From assembly GCF_029227915.1 (NCBI RefSeq), contig NC_079879.1, forward strand, positions 21,468,501 to 21,532,500: 64,000 bases of DNA, read 5' to 3'. The notes beneath the pieces were generated by a model that saw only the letters and a program-made list of their open reading frames with translations, ran no database searches and was not told where the DNA came from. A program made the position numbers and the translations under genes. Numbering within the stretch: position 1 is the first letter of the stretch; every line of letters starts with the position of its first letter. This DNA is from Hydractinia symbiolongicarpus. Its lineage: Eukaryota; Cnidaria; Hydrozoa; Anthoathecata; Hydractiniidae. This document shows, one piece after another, positions 22,057 to 32,690 of this stretch.

Positions 22057-25000
22057 GGATTAACAGGGTATTATAGACTACGTAAAGCTGAATTCGTTGC
22101 CTTATTGGAGAATGTATCACAGAAACCGGTCAGGCCTATAACATCAGACGATATGGACGTCTTCGAGAGACAGGAGATGGCCAAGACCCGTCCAACCATC
22201 GGGGGTAAAATCAGGGAATGGTACAACGAGGTATTGCCCCCATCTAAGATGGATGTATTCGAGAAACAGGAGCTGTCGAAAAATCGATCGATTGTTGAGA
22301 CCAAGATGCGGGAATGGTACAACTGGCTTGTGGACGCTGTTCCAAAGCCTATAAAAGAAGGGGTCAAGAGTACCTATGCAGCATTCAAACGCGGGGTGAT
22401 GGGGTTCTATAACAGGACAGCCAACACAAGCCCTACGCTCCATGATGAGGTAGAAAAAGAGGCTGAGGAAGACTATATATATATGAACATACAGGGCAAG
22501 ATTTTACACCTAAGGAACATAAACATGTTCTCCACAGGACCTTCCGAAGTTTCCGAATTAATGGTATAGGTAAAAGATCGGGGTCGGCAAAGGTACAGTT
22601 ATCCCTGTGGATTATGTGGAAGAAGCCGTCAAATATAGAGGGGCTAATGATGAGTACATTGAGGTGAAGAAGGTTTTTCATAGCAATATGGCCTCGGTAT
22701 TCCAGGGTAGCGGCGTGAACGATGTGCTGGATAGGATGTTTGCCCAAATCAAATGTGGAAAATCAAATGTGGAAAATCCAGCACTGCCCCGAAGTGGCTT
22801 TACAATATCTAAAATCCTATATCTTGATGTAGACTTCCATACTCTACGGTTAACGAGAGGTTCATCGTATGTTGAACTACCAAAATGGGTAGCTTCTAAA
22901 AAGGCAATTTTTAACCCAAAAAATGAGGATGGGGAGTGTTTCAAGTGGGCCATTATAGCATCCTTGCATCATGGTGAGATTGAAAAAGATCCACAAAGAA
23001 TAAGCAAGCTGAAGCATCATGTAGACCTTTATAATTGGGATGGTATAGAGTTCCCAACAAGTATCAAATCCATATACAAATTCGAGGCAAAAAGCCCCGA
23101 CATTGCGGTGAATGTTATGTATATAGATGAAAAGAGGATCAAAATCCTACGTCGATCGGTGCACGACGGACGTACCAAGGTGGTGATCCTGTGAGGACTG
23201 TGTGACGAAGTTCGTAAACCATCTCGAGGATGAAGTGAAAAGACTTTATATTACATATCCTCAGCAACCCATGACCAAACTAACAGAGGTCCTAAAAAGA
23301 GAACATGACGAGGCCACGCACTGTCATATCTGCCTGAAGCCCTTTGATAACTATGAGAATAACCGTAAAGTCAGGAACCACTGCCACTATACAGGTCTGT
23401 ATAGAGGCGCAGCGCACACAATATGCAACCTCAAATACAAGATACCCGGCCACATACCAGTGATATTCCATAACTTATCGGGGTATGATGCCCATCTCTT
23501 CATACGGGAATTAGGTGAGAAGTACGACACCCAGAACACGGAATACATGGCAAAGTTTTGGTGTAAAAATTGCGACTCGAGTACCACAAAGAAGCTTAAT
23601 CGAGACCAGGTAAAAGCAAATGTACCATCCATGGCCAAATTCATCGACAAAGATGATGTCTTCAGGCTGATGCTGAGAAAAGGCGTGTACCCCTATGAGT
23701 ACATGGATGGATAGAAGCGATTTGAGGAGCTGGAACTACCACCAAAGGAAGCCTTTTACAGCAAGCTAAATATCAAGGGCATAAGCGACAGGGACTACAC
23801 CTATGCAAAAGAGGTATGGAATGTCATTACCTTAGAGGGCAATAACATCACTATGGGGGACTACCATGATATCTACCTAACAATAAACGTCCTGCTATTA
23901 GTCGACGTCTTCGAGACATTTCGGGGCGTCTGCTTGGGCAATTGCAAGCTTGATCCTGCCCATTTCTACTCCGCACCTGGCTTGGCCTGGAAAACAGCCC
24001 TGAAATTTACAGGCATAAGGTTAGAGCTCCTTACAGACCCCGACATGCTCCTGATGTTCGAGAAGGTTATAAGAGGAGGTATAACCCAGGCCGTACACCG
24101 ATATGCCAAAGCCAATAACAAGTACATGGGAGAGCAGTATAACCCCAATGAGGAGTCCTTCTACCTATAATATCTGGACGCCAACAACCTATACGGCTAT
24201 GCGATGCGTCAAGACCTACCAACAGATGGCTTCAAATGGGTTCGGAATGTTGAGGCATTCACCGAAAGGCGGATTGGGAAGCTCGTTGAAGGGAATAAGC
24301 ACGGGTACATATTAGAGGTAGATATATAGTCTACCGAAGGGAGCTGCACGAAAAGCATAATGAGCAACCGTTCCTACTTGAACGCAAGATGGTCCATAAG
24401 GTTGAGAAGCTGGTCCCGAATCTGAGTAATAAGCGTAGATATGCGGTGCAAATCAGAGCCCTTCATGAGGCTATAAAACATGGGCTTGAGCTCAAAAAAG
24501 TGCACAGAGTGATCTGGTTGAGAATGGCTGCCAAAAATGATTTTTATAAACTCATGAATTTAAGTGTATTTGGAAAGACGATGGGAAATACCCGGAACCA
24601 CCGCAATATCCAGCTAGTCACCAATGAGGATAAATATATGAATTTTAAGGGAAGTAGCAGGTTTAGCAAAAATTTGGTAGGTGTAGAGATGGGCAAGACT
24701 AAGGTGAAGATAAACAAGCCCGTATATATAGATGTGAATTCCATTACAACTATATGCAGCCCAAATACGGTAGCAAGCTGCGGATATGCTATATGGATAC
24801 GGACAGTTTTGTGTACCATATACGAACCTAGGACTTTATGAGGATATCGCACAAGATGTTGAGGCACGTTTTGATACAAGTGCCTATAATGCAGATGATA
24901 GGAGATCTCTCCCTATAGGGAAAAACAAGAAGGTTGTGGGTCTGATGAAAGATGTGCTGGGTGGTAAAATCATGACAGAGGTCATCACCCTCAGGGCCAA

Positions 25001-25280
25001 GCTATATGCGTACAAGAGCCTTACCAAAGATGGAGGTGACAGGAAAGTAAAGGGCGTGGAGAGGTGTGTCACCAAGAAGTCGATAACCTTCGATGACTAT
25101 CAGCGATGTCTGGAAGAGAGTTTCGGCATCCACAAAAGCCAGATCCTGATTCAAAATAAGGGTCATAAGGGATATGCCCAGGAGGTGAACAAGTTGGCAC
25201 TCAACAGGGCAGACGATAAGCGGGTAGTACAACCAGATCAAATTACGACGCTTGCAAGAGGCCATTACCGCCTGGCGTCT
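22057..25280 (+). pseudogene. Polinton protein-primed family-B DNA polymerase, disrupted
   Basis: This would replicate the element by protein-primed synthesis. In order the sequence shows a SAP/Rho-N-like N terminus ('YYRLRKAEFVALLE'), a duplicated 'MDVFE.QE' segment, and the conserved N-terminal block with 'LTRGSSYVELPKW' and 'ECFKWAIIASLHH'. A Cys/His domain follows ('CHICLKPFD', 'RNHCHYTG'), then an exonuclease-like 'HNLSGYDAHLFI', polymerase motif A 'YLDANNLYGYAM', motif B 'KLMNLSVFGKTMGN', and motif C 'YMDTDSF' near 24794. The C-terminal block 'GLMKDVLGGKI' also fits the family. Breaks: stop near 22568, missing sequence around 23195, in-frame stops at 23712 and 24168, stop near 24327, and frame changes near 24390, 24770 and 24840. 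All catalytic motifs are still legible, so decay is moderate. Confidence 0.9.
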
Positions 25281-25284
25281 ACAG

Positions 25285-25895
25285 GAGAAGAAAATGGAGG
25301 CATACTTGTATATTGCTATACTCATGCCTTATTCCCTGATTGCTTACATATTTTTTCGATATCGACGTATAATAAAGATGTCGTCCGATATTGCACAAGT
25401 ATTCGACACAGCCACCTCTGCAGAATATGAAAATATCGAGAAACCCATTGATAAGCATCAAATTTTAAAGGAAGCCCTACGCAAAGGTAAAGGACATCTC
25501 CTACCAAAGAAGTGTATCGAAGGGTTCATTGACAAAGCCCCGATGAGGTGGTGGAAAAGGTACATGCCGATTACGTACAACATGAGATTCAAGAGAAAGG
25601 GGAGAAGACGTCAAAGGCGCTGGCTACCCATGCCGTTTTCCTATATGCCAACCTGGTTAACAATTTTGTAAATTTGGATAGCGTTGAGGCCCTGAAAAAT
25701 GATATCAATAATGACCCTATTATTAAAGACTCCTTCGCGGACTTGGGCATACTGGCATATTGTACCTTCGGAACGTTTCTGGTACCTATTCTCATTGCGG
25801 GGCATACGGCAAGACATATCAGTACCAAAAAAAGAAAGAGAACGCGGAGGAGGAGGCGGATACGACGGAGGAGACGTCACCATAATGATAAATGA
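25285..25895 (+). pseudogene. Polinton membrane protein, one frameshift
   Basis: Follows the polymerase at once on the same strand. It begins with a hydrophobic segment ('YLYIAILMPYSLIAYIFF'), continues through a hydrophilic middle with 'HQILKEALRKGKGH', and ends with a second hydrophobic stretch ('LGILAYCTFGTFLVPILIAG') and a very basic Arg/Lys tail. A single-base frame change near 25545 splits it. No known enzyme motif is seen. An internal ATG at 25381 is an alternative start. The position and the two membrane segments suggest a virion or membrane-associated accessory protein; this is inference. Confidence 0.55.
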
Positions 25896-26250
25896 GTGAA
25901 GAGGTTCAAAAACAAGAAGAGAGAGTCATTACAAAGCCCCAAAGCTATCGGGAAAAGTTTTACAGGGACACAAGCTGGCGGCACTCATGAAGAAGAGGAA
26001 GGAAGAAATGAAACAACAAGTGGGTACTGTAGAGCCTGCAGCCAAAGCCTCTTCTGAGGCCAGTTCTATACAGTCAATGGGCAGTGTCCACATCTATGGA
26101 GTTGGAGCGATTACCGTGCTTGCCATAGGAGTAGGCGTCTGGTATATGTTTGGCAATGGTAAAAACAAACCCCAAAACACCGCACCGGAGCCCCAACAGG
26201 GGAAACAGGACAAAACCCGGCCTCAGATTGACATCTTCAAATTGCAATAA
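25892..26250 (+). pseudogene. Small Polinton single-pass membrane protein, frameshifted
   Basis: The ATG at 25892 overlaps the stop of the preceding gene (ATGA), a compact virus-like arrangement. After about 20 codons a frame change near 25960 leads into a lysine-rich segment and one membrane span ('GVGAITVLAIGVGVWYMF'), then a Gln/Pro-rich tail ending at 26250. Function unknown; comparable one-span proteins recur in cnidarian Polintons. Confidence 0.5.
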
Positions 26251-26277
26251 TTTTGCTAAAAAATAACACCTAATAAA

Positions 26278-26507
26278 ATGGCAAGTAACGTAACGATGTG
26301 CTTTACAAGACAGTGGTAGACCTTGGTTTCACCTTTGCGTATGCCATGGCAGGTAAAAACATTTTTGACATAACGAGGCCATCTACAAAAATGGACACCA
26401 GCGATGTCATTAAGATGGTTGCCTATTTTTCAGCAGGGAGAGCAAGTCGTGAAATGGCCGTATCCAAAGGGTGGCTACCCGCAACCATCGTGCCTAAACC
26501 TAAATAG
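26278..26507 (+). pseudogene. Small Polinton hydrophobic protein, frameshifted
   Basis: An ATG at 26278 reads six codons before a frame change enters the conserved part ('TVVDLGFTFAYAMAGKNIFD' through 'ASREMAVSKGWLPATIVP'). It is about 75 residues, weakly hydrophobic, in the same run as the preceding membrane proteins. Function unknown. Confidence 0.45.
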
Positions 26508-26552
26508 ACCGCCCGGTGAAATTTCTATTTGTCATAGAGACAAATAGAAAAT

Positions 26553-26804
26553 ATGGAAGAGGAGGCTAAGCAGTGCCATAAATGTTTAAAAACCCTACCA
26601 TTAAACCGGTTCAAGTCAAACAGCAAAGGGCAACTTACAAAAACATACATTCCATGCCTTGATCTTGGAATGGTATCAAAAGGTACGACGAAACGCCGCA
26701 TTTACATGCAACCCTTATATGAACTAATAATTCTCTTGCGGGACCATATTAAGGCCAAGTTTAATGAGGGCTATACCTGGGAGAATTACGAAAGACGTGA
26801 ATAA
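26553..26804 (+). pseudogene. Short Cys-pair/HNH-family remnant
   Basis: An 83-residue frame starts with a zinc-knuckle-like pattern ('CHKCLKTLPLNRF', then a lone 'PCLD' where a second Cys pair is expected). It ends with a segment ('IKAKFNEGYTWENYE') that resembles the middle of the HNH protein encoded at 29560-30502. The zinc repeats and the His-Asp-His core are missing between the two, so it looks like an internally deleted paralogue. Confidence 0.55.
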
Positions 26805-26924
26805 CAAGGTACGCTTCAGACACGGTGAAACTTCTAATTGCCCGACACTTGCTGACGGGCACAGAACGCTATAACATCCGGGAATAGTCACCACAAAAAA
26901 TAAAATAAACATCAAATGTTGCCG

Positions 26925-27402
26925 CGTATGCAAAAATCTAATACCCATACATAAGTTTAAAATTAGTGGTAATGGTCGAACGAAAAGTTGCATAGACTGC
27001 CTTGATAAAGCCAAAAAAAGGCGGGCGACTCAAAAAAATAGGGTCATTGAAAATGTTGAAATAGACCCTCTTGCTATTGATGTGGAAATTAGGGACATTC
27101 AACATGATGAAAATTATTTGATTCTTCATGACCTATTGACATACCGGATTGTAAGTCAATATGCCGAACTTATCGGGATAGCCCGGAGAAGGCAGGGCTT
27201 GTTGAAAGGTATCGCAACGCATTGCGATGCCTGCAAGGTAAATTAAGGTTCACTACAACACCCCTCAAATATAGGGCCCGAGGGACTAAGTTATGCCCTG
27301 CCTGTCGAGGGTCCTTGGTGAATAACCACAGGGGTACATGGGTATGTGGGTCATGCTTTGGAGTATATTCAAAAATTCATAATCGGAAGTGGAGTTATTA
27401 GT
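26925..27402 (+). pseudogene. Zinc-binding Polinton protein, frameshifted
   Basis: The N-terminal part (from about 26925, no clear ATG) has the same paired-cysteine head as its neighbour ('CRVCKNLIPIHKF', 'CIDCLDKAKKRR'). After a frame change near 27190 it ends in a zinc-ribbon-like module ('LCPACRGSLVNNHRGTWVCG') with its stop at 27402, two bases before the ATPase start. It is likely nucleic-acid binding. The spacing suggests co-expression with the ATPase gene. Confidence 0.5.
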
Positions 27403-27404
27403 AA

Positions 27405-27854
27405 ATGGATGTCGTAAGAGATCCGTACACGGCAATATTTACAGGTCCGACGTCTTGCGGAAAAATACATCGTGTTTTGGATATGCTTGAAAATGAATAC
27501 AGGCACCACTATCACAATGTAGTGATACTTTGCCCTACCCTACGGTGGAATGCCACCTATTTGGAGAGGGCCTCACTTTGGAAGAATAGCTATGTATTCC
27601 TTATAGACCCAGGAAATGAGCTGTTTGAATGGATTCAAAAATTATCCTCATTATTGGAGGGTGAGGAGAGTCTTTTCATAGTCGATGGTTGTATATCAGA
27701 CGAGGATTTGGATAAACGTCGACAATCCCTATTTGAATTGGCTATTTCAGGAAGGCACAGAAAGCATAGTTTGTGGCTACTTACCCAAAGCTATACTGCC
27801 TTGCCCAAGAATCTGAGGAGACAGAAAAAGCCCTTTTTTATGGTATCCACATGA
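27405..27854 (+). pseudogene. Polinton packaging-type ATPase (A32/FtsK-HerA-like), Walker A damaged
   Basis: A 149-residue open frame matches the P-loop ATPase thought to pump DNA into capsids. The Walker A region near residue 14 reads 'GPTSCGKIH': the Thr/Ser that normally follows GK and coordinates magnesium is Ile, a one-base change (ACA to ATA). The Walker B-like 'SLFIVDGC' lies near residues 100-107 and 'LWLLTQSY', a sensor-like strand, follows. The product is clearly shorter than packaging ATPases (usually over 200 residues) and stops right after 'FFMVST'. The frame is open but the P-loop loss and shortness make activity unlikely. Confidence 0.75.
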
Positions 27855-27864
27855 GAGGAGTGAC

Positions 27865-28122
27865 ATGAAAATAATACACGAGGAGACTAATATCATCATT
27901 GAAGTCAACCCGGAGAGAGTCAGGCATTTTAAGCTTGGTGAGAATTACACGCATGAACGCCTCCTAGAACTCGCGGAATAGGAGATGGACAGATCTGTCC
28001 ACCTTCATTCAGACACAATTTGCACTATCCGCAAGGGTAGTGAAAATTATATGCAAAAGTGGGTTGGTTACCAACCAATCATATGGAATATACCTTTTTT
28101 GACCCCTTCAGCTGTATGTTAA
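27865..28122 (+). other. Two very short open frames between ATPase and next gene
   Basis: ATG 27865 gives 38 codons beginning 'MKIIHEETNIIIEVNPE' and stops at 27981; ATG 27985 gives about 45 codons. Neither has a recognisable domain. They may be remnants of one accessory gene broken by indels. Confidence 0.3.
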
Positions 28123-28144
28123 AAGGTACTGAAATATCAAAAAG

Positions 28145-28759
28145 ATGGAAGCATACATAAAAAAAAATCAATTTACAATCAACTACGATATTCAGGTACC
28201 TGTGATACATTGTTGTAAAAAGGCAGGATAGGTAACTGGTTATTGTCCTACCTGCCTAGAAAATTTCAGGTACCGAAATGCGAAATACTATGAATGTTTT
28301 GAATACACTACCGACGAAGATCTTTTGCACAGGGTAGCATCAGGCGAAAAAACATGGGCAACATTTGCAAGAAGCGAGATCGATGATGATCTCACGGATG
28401 ATATTGAACGCCTAGGGCTTAATATTGTCTCAGTTAAGGAGAACAAGTATGGGGCACTCTGTTACGAGGTTATCAAAGATAAGGCGTTGAAGTTGTCGGA
28501 TTTTGCTGATATAGAAACAATAAGCAACATACTCAATTTTCCTATACCAGATAGACGATTGATTTATATTGATTTGGATATTGAGCGTGATGTCATCAAA
28601 GGCATTGTTTATGGATACCCATTCAATACCGAACCATCCTTACTGTATATAAGAGATCAGGGTAAGGAGTTGGAGGATAAACCCTTGGACGTACTTCTGA
28701 AAATACGCTTTACCAATCCTTCACACCCTTCAGAGGCATCTGAACATCCTCAGGAATAA
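28145..28759 (+). pseudogene. Uncharacterised Polinton protein with one in-frame stop
   Basis: One reading frame runs 205 codons from ATG 28145 to TAA 28759, broken only by TAG at 28229-28231. The broken area has a possible Zn site (paired Cys in 'HCCKKAG' and 'CPTCLEN'). The rest is mixed acidic with 'DRRLIYIDLDIERDVIKG'. It ends overlapping the integrase gene tail to tail by 50 bp. No family is recognised; a single stop makes it one of the least decayed long genes of the element. Confidence 0.55.
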
Positions 28760-29570
28760 GCATGAACTCTTCCGAAACGAAGCTTCTTTCGGGACCATCC
28801 TTTAGGTAGTATAACAGACGACCCATCACATTACGATCCAGCCTGTAAGTATGTTTGCTGTAAAAGGCGTCGGTTGCGCGTCTTTTAGAGTCACTATGCT
28901 CCTCTCCGGCTTGTAGAAGATAGAGGTAGAGACCGTCCTCAGGTGGAGGCTTTTCCTCGGGATATTCCTCGCTTTTTGGAAGTGGGACATCTTCGAGCTT
29001 GATCGTTTTATTAGGTTTCATGCCGATCATGGAAGTCTTGGTATTATTAAGGTTTTTGACGATGGTATACAAATGTTTCACCCAGGTGTTACTAGTCTCA
29101 TCGGATGCTAACTCTTGGGCATCTTGGGGCTTGAAGAGTCTCTCTGCAAGGACCTTGTTGTAGCTAAATGTATGGTGGTACTTGGTGGTGGCCCGCTTGA
29201 TCTCAACCCCCTTATCCTCCAGTAGTTTCGTTACATTTGACTTGAATTCGGAACCATTATCGCACTGAAAGGTTTTAGGGTAGTGTAAAGGTCCTGCCTT
29301 GTAGATATCTTTGATCATGTCGGCGACTTCGCCGGCTTTTTTGGTACGCAGGGGTCTTGCTACTTAGTAACGTGAAGCCGCATCAATCCCCGTAAGAATA
29401 TATTTGTAGGTTTCCATATACCCTATTGTGGGGCATGTACAGTAGATCGAATTGGTCCATTTCGTTGGGTACCGTAATGGTGAAATGAGAATTATCTATA
29501 CGTTTTGTACCCCTGATATGTCTCAGCCAGAGCAGTTGCCTGGATAACCAATGAATTACCTTTTTTTTGA
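28710..29570 (-). pseudogene. Polinton integrase, third catalytic residue deleted
   Basis: A retroviral-type (DDE) integrase that would insert the element. On the minus strand the N-terminal part is recognisable as 'VPNEMDQFDLLYMPHN' near 29440-29490. The core begins 'YILTGIDAASRY' with the first Asp, then an in-frame TAA at 29364-29366. The second Asp is in 'FQCDNGSEFKSNV'. The helix that should carry the catalytic Glu is shortened: 'KYHHTF' runs directly into 'SYNKVLAERL' and no Glu is present, so an active site cannot form. A frame change lies near 29400. The C-terminal block ('YLLQAGEEHSD' to 'FVSEEFMLIPED') is well kept. Confidence 0.85.
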
Positions 29571-30502
29571 GAGACCGCATATTGGTGTAGTGCAATCTCC
29601 TGCCAACCTTGGCAAGCGATGGAACATCCCCATTTTCTCGATATTTAAGAGGTACCTTGTGATCAATGTGCAACTCTCCATGGTTATCCCATGTCATCCC
29701 TTCAGAAAACTGGGCTTCAATATGGGCCCGCAGCGTAGCCATATCACACCCAAGATACTCCTGGGAGCTGAGCTCTTTGTTTCCCTTCAGGGCCCGGTAG
29801 GTTGTTACGCGTACGTTATGAGCCAGATGACCGGGAAGATCACATATAGGGCATTGCCGCCCTAGCTTCCATGGTGGCAATACCGACTCCCCCCACAATC
29901 CTTGCATTTAGATCTTATCCTTTGATGATGGCAGACGCTTCCGCCTCAACACTCTTTGCACCTTGTCCTCGCCCTTTGATGGTCACATATGCTTCCACCC
30001 CCACAGTCTTTGCATATTGATCTTATTCTTTGATGGTGGCAAATTTGATTTTCGCCACATTCTTTACAGGTGGATCTCTGCCTTTGATGCTGGCATATTT
30101 GACTACCGCCACACTCTTCACAAAAAGCCCTCTGCCTTTGATGGGGGCATATTTTACTACCGCCACACTCCTTACTTTGGGATTTATGCTTTTGATGAGG
30201 CCATATTTCACTTCCCCCGCATTCTTTACACTTGGATCTCTGCCTTTGATGACAGCAAATTTCACTTCCCTTGCATTCTTTACACCGGAATCTTATCCTT
30301 TCATGGGGACATATTTGACTACCGCCACACTCCTTACAGTTGGATCTCTGCCTTTGATGGGGTATTTGTTACGTTCACGTTGCTGCTTCTTCTTATCCAG
30401 GCAAAGTATGCACTGTTTTGTTCGTTGACCATTTCCTTTGATTCTAAAATTGTCCGGAGAAAGATATTGCTTACATTTTGAGCATCTCTTGGTTCCATCC
30501 AT
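29560..30502 (-). pseudogene. Zinc-repeat HNH-endonuclease-like protein, frameshifted
   Basis: Read on the minus strand from ATG 30502: a Cys-pair head ('RCSKCKQYLSPDNF', 'CILCLDKKK'). Then come about nine tandem 18-residue repeats of the form CKECGGSxIC.HxRxR, each carrying a likely zinc site, between about 30400 and 29890. Last is an HNH-type module with 'GCDMATLRAHIEAQF', 'TWDNHGELHIDHKVPLKY' and 'RLHYTNMRSL'. Frame changes occur near 30330 and 29870, and there is an in-frame stop near 29947 within a repeat. Repeats plus HNH is a recurrent architecture in Polintons and algal viruses. It then runs directly toward the integrase on the same strand. Confidence 0.8.
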
Positions 30503-30547
30503 ATTGATTTGTATTTGCCTCTGAGGACAAATACAAATTGTGGTCGT

Positions 30548-31805
30548 TTAATACTCCACGGAGTGGAACCTACCGTCCAGAGTATTCAGCTGCGCATCCT
30601 GTAAGAGGTAGACGTAAGCTATGAAATCTCCGGTTCCGTCTGCTTTTTTGCTGATATGTAGTGTAATCCTATCAGACAGACGTTGTAGAGGCCTTCCACT
30701 ACCATGTAGGGTAAGATCAGGAGACGCCCGAAAGTCTACAAATAGGGCATACCGTTCGTTAAAAAATTGACCAATAGTGACGTTATTATCATGGCTACCA
30801 AAAAGATTGACGACTTGTTCGAGGTGATCTTTGGGTAGCATGGCGTTGCTATACAATTCATTGGGTCCGCCCTCCACCGTCACCGATATCTTCTCAATCT
30901 TGGGGTTATAAAACGTCTCGTTAACGCGGGCGTAATCCTTCACTTTTCTAGGATCTAGGAAGAGTAGCAAGTCAACCTTAAACGATTTTGAGGGGATGTC
31001 AATTTAAAGGTTGTATGAAGTGTCTGATTTTTTTTATGGTCATCACCTTGCTACGGAATATCCTTTCGTATGGCAAGGCCAATCTTGCATATCTTGAAAT
31101 CATAGCGCTCGCGAGACGTGACTGACCTTGTCAAATTCTAACCTAATGTTGTTTATCCGATAGGTGGCATCGGCCGGCTTGGCTGCCGTACTTCCCGAGG
31201 CTGCTGTCCCGGCATCCTTGATGACGTTAGCATGTTCTGCAAAATGTATTACGAATTGCAATCTGTTGTATAAACCCGCTGCATAAAAGGGTAGGTCCCT
31301 TGTCAGTTCAAACATTTTTCCTAGGGGTATGCAGAAAGTGTTGCCATAGGCCGACACGATGTCCTTCTCCTCATCTGTCCCGACATGGTCGGTTGCCTTG
31401 ACCTGCAGGGTCGGATAGTCCCGTCGTTAGGATTGATGCCCTCTAAAACAAAGTCCCTATCAAGTTTTGGCAGCCACAAGTCTCTATATAAGGCTAGGAT
31501 ATTGTAGCCGCTAATATTCTGTACCTCGTTGCTGTTCAAAGTGATACGCAGATTCTTTACCAGGCGTTTACCAATGTTACTAACAATGGCACGCTTTGTA
31601 TTGGTCCCCGTCAGTGTCAGGTCAAATAGAATCCCGGAAAGATGACATCATTCCCAGACATATTAGGCATATCCACATGCAGGTCCTCGTTCTGGTTAAT
31701 GGTTGAAGGTATGTGACTTATTTGAACCCTTTGTTTTCCGCCCTTGATACTAAATAGTTGCCTCATCTCTGCATAGGGGTCTAACCTTGTTCCAAATGCA
31801 CTCAT
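30548..31805 (-). pseudogene. Polinton major capsid protein, broken in several places
   Basis: The capsid protein would be a double-jelly-roll subunit forming the virion shell. Pieces in three frames line up on the minus strand: the N terminus from ATG 31805 ('MSAFGTRLDPYAEMRQLFS'), a central piece 31539-31321 ('GYNILALYRDLWLPKLDRDF'), then 31357-31100 ('GNTFCIPLGKMFELTRDLPF') and the C terminus 30970-30548 ('GQFFNERYALFVDFRASPD' to 'YLLQDAQLNTLDGRFH'). Frame changes near 31600, 31400 and 31010 disrupt it. The assignment rests on resemblance of these blocks to capsid proteins of cnidarian Polintons and on location. ATG 31805 is chosen because it sits 35 bp from the divergent gene start. Confidence 0.7.
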
Positions 31806-31840
31806 ATTTATTATATATAGGGAAATCTTTTGAATAAAGA
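31806..31840. promoter_or_regulatory. 35-bp divergent intergenic region in the Polinton
   Basis: Only 35 bases, including 'ttatatatag', separate the capsid ATG (minus) from the ATG at 31841 (plus). The T/A-rich core could serve both directions. This is inferred from gene arrangement only. Confidence 0.4.
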
Positions 31841-32690
31841 ATGCCAACTAATCCAGTATTTGTGCCTGACATTGATATTGATGATAAGGAGGAGGATGGA
31901 GGTCATCCAGATAAGCCCGATGATACTACATCAAAACTCCCCGGAACGCCAAAACTTCCTGGAACGTCGGGGCCTTTAACAGGACAACAGCATGGGGATA
32001 TTTCAGGGCAGAGGCAAAGGTTATTAAAATCAAAGATCGATGGCCTTTACGATCGTCTTACGGAAAAACTTGGGTTACAGCCTAATGCGAAATATTATGA
32101 TATGTTCATAGAAGACAAGGGAAATCAAAGGAAATAGTGAAAGGAAATGGAATCGTTGGAGGAGATGGATGAATTTGTAGATGCCACAGACAGCCTTATT
32201 CATGAATGATAAAAAAAGGCTATAGGGGAAGCACATAGCATACTATACATTGACATATACCCCCACCTGAGGCATATCCAAGATACGCTATTAAAAATCG
32301 CTGGAGATAACACGTCATTGGTTGAAAAGGTTCATATATACTTCAGGGAACAGGGGATAACCATAGCTAGTATAGTCTCTGCTATTGGCTGTTGATAAGC
32401 ACTATTGTACTCTCTGTTACGGGAGGGGGGGGTGCAGCAGCAGGTATTGCAGCTACCGCAGCAGGCGGTGAAAAAGGCTTTGTGGAGAAACAACTGGAAA
32501 GGCTCGGAAACTTCCTAAAATATCTAGAAGGCAAGGCAGGTGCTGCCCTAGCGGGAAATATAGGCACAGTAGTCTCCTTCCTTCTAAGGGTATCGTCAAC
32601 CATCGTTCCATGCGCCGCAAAACATCTGTACATGGCTATCGCAGGAGCTGCCGGGCTTGTCGTGCTATATGTAAATAAGCCCTTATTTTT
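31841..32690 (+). pseudogene. Polinton membrane protein (glycine/alanine-rich), disrupted
   Basis: ATG 31841 opens an acidic Pro/Thr/Gly-rich head ('PGTPKLPGTSGPLTG') followed by 'KIDGLYDRLTEKLGLQPNAK', with a stop at 32135. The rest continues in other frames: 'HSILYIDIYPHLRHIQD', 'YFREQGITIASIVSAIG', a Gly/Ala-rich hydrophobic stretch and 'LGNFLKYLEGKAGAALAGN' leading to a final membrane span near 32630-32670. Breaks lie near 32135, 32208 and 32393. Helical head plus two hydrophobic hairpins suggests a virion-membrane protein. Function unknown. Confidence 0.5.

Noticed and set aside
29963-30481. 172-codon plus-strand frame
   Set aside because: Antisense shadow of the zinc-repeat array, whose conserved Cys/His pattern is on the minus strand.
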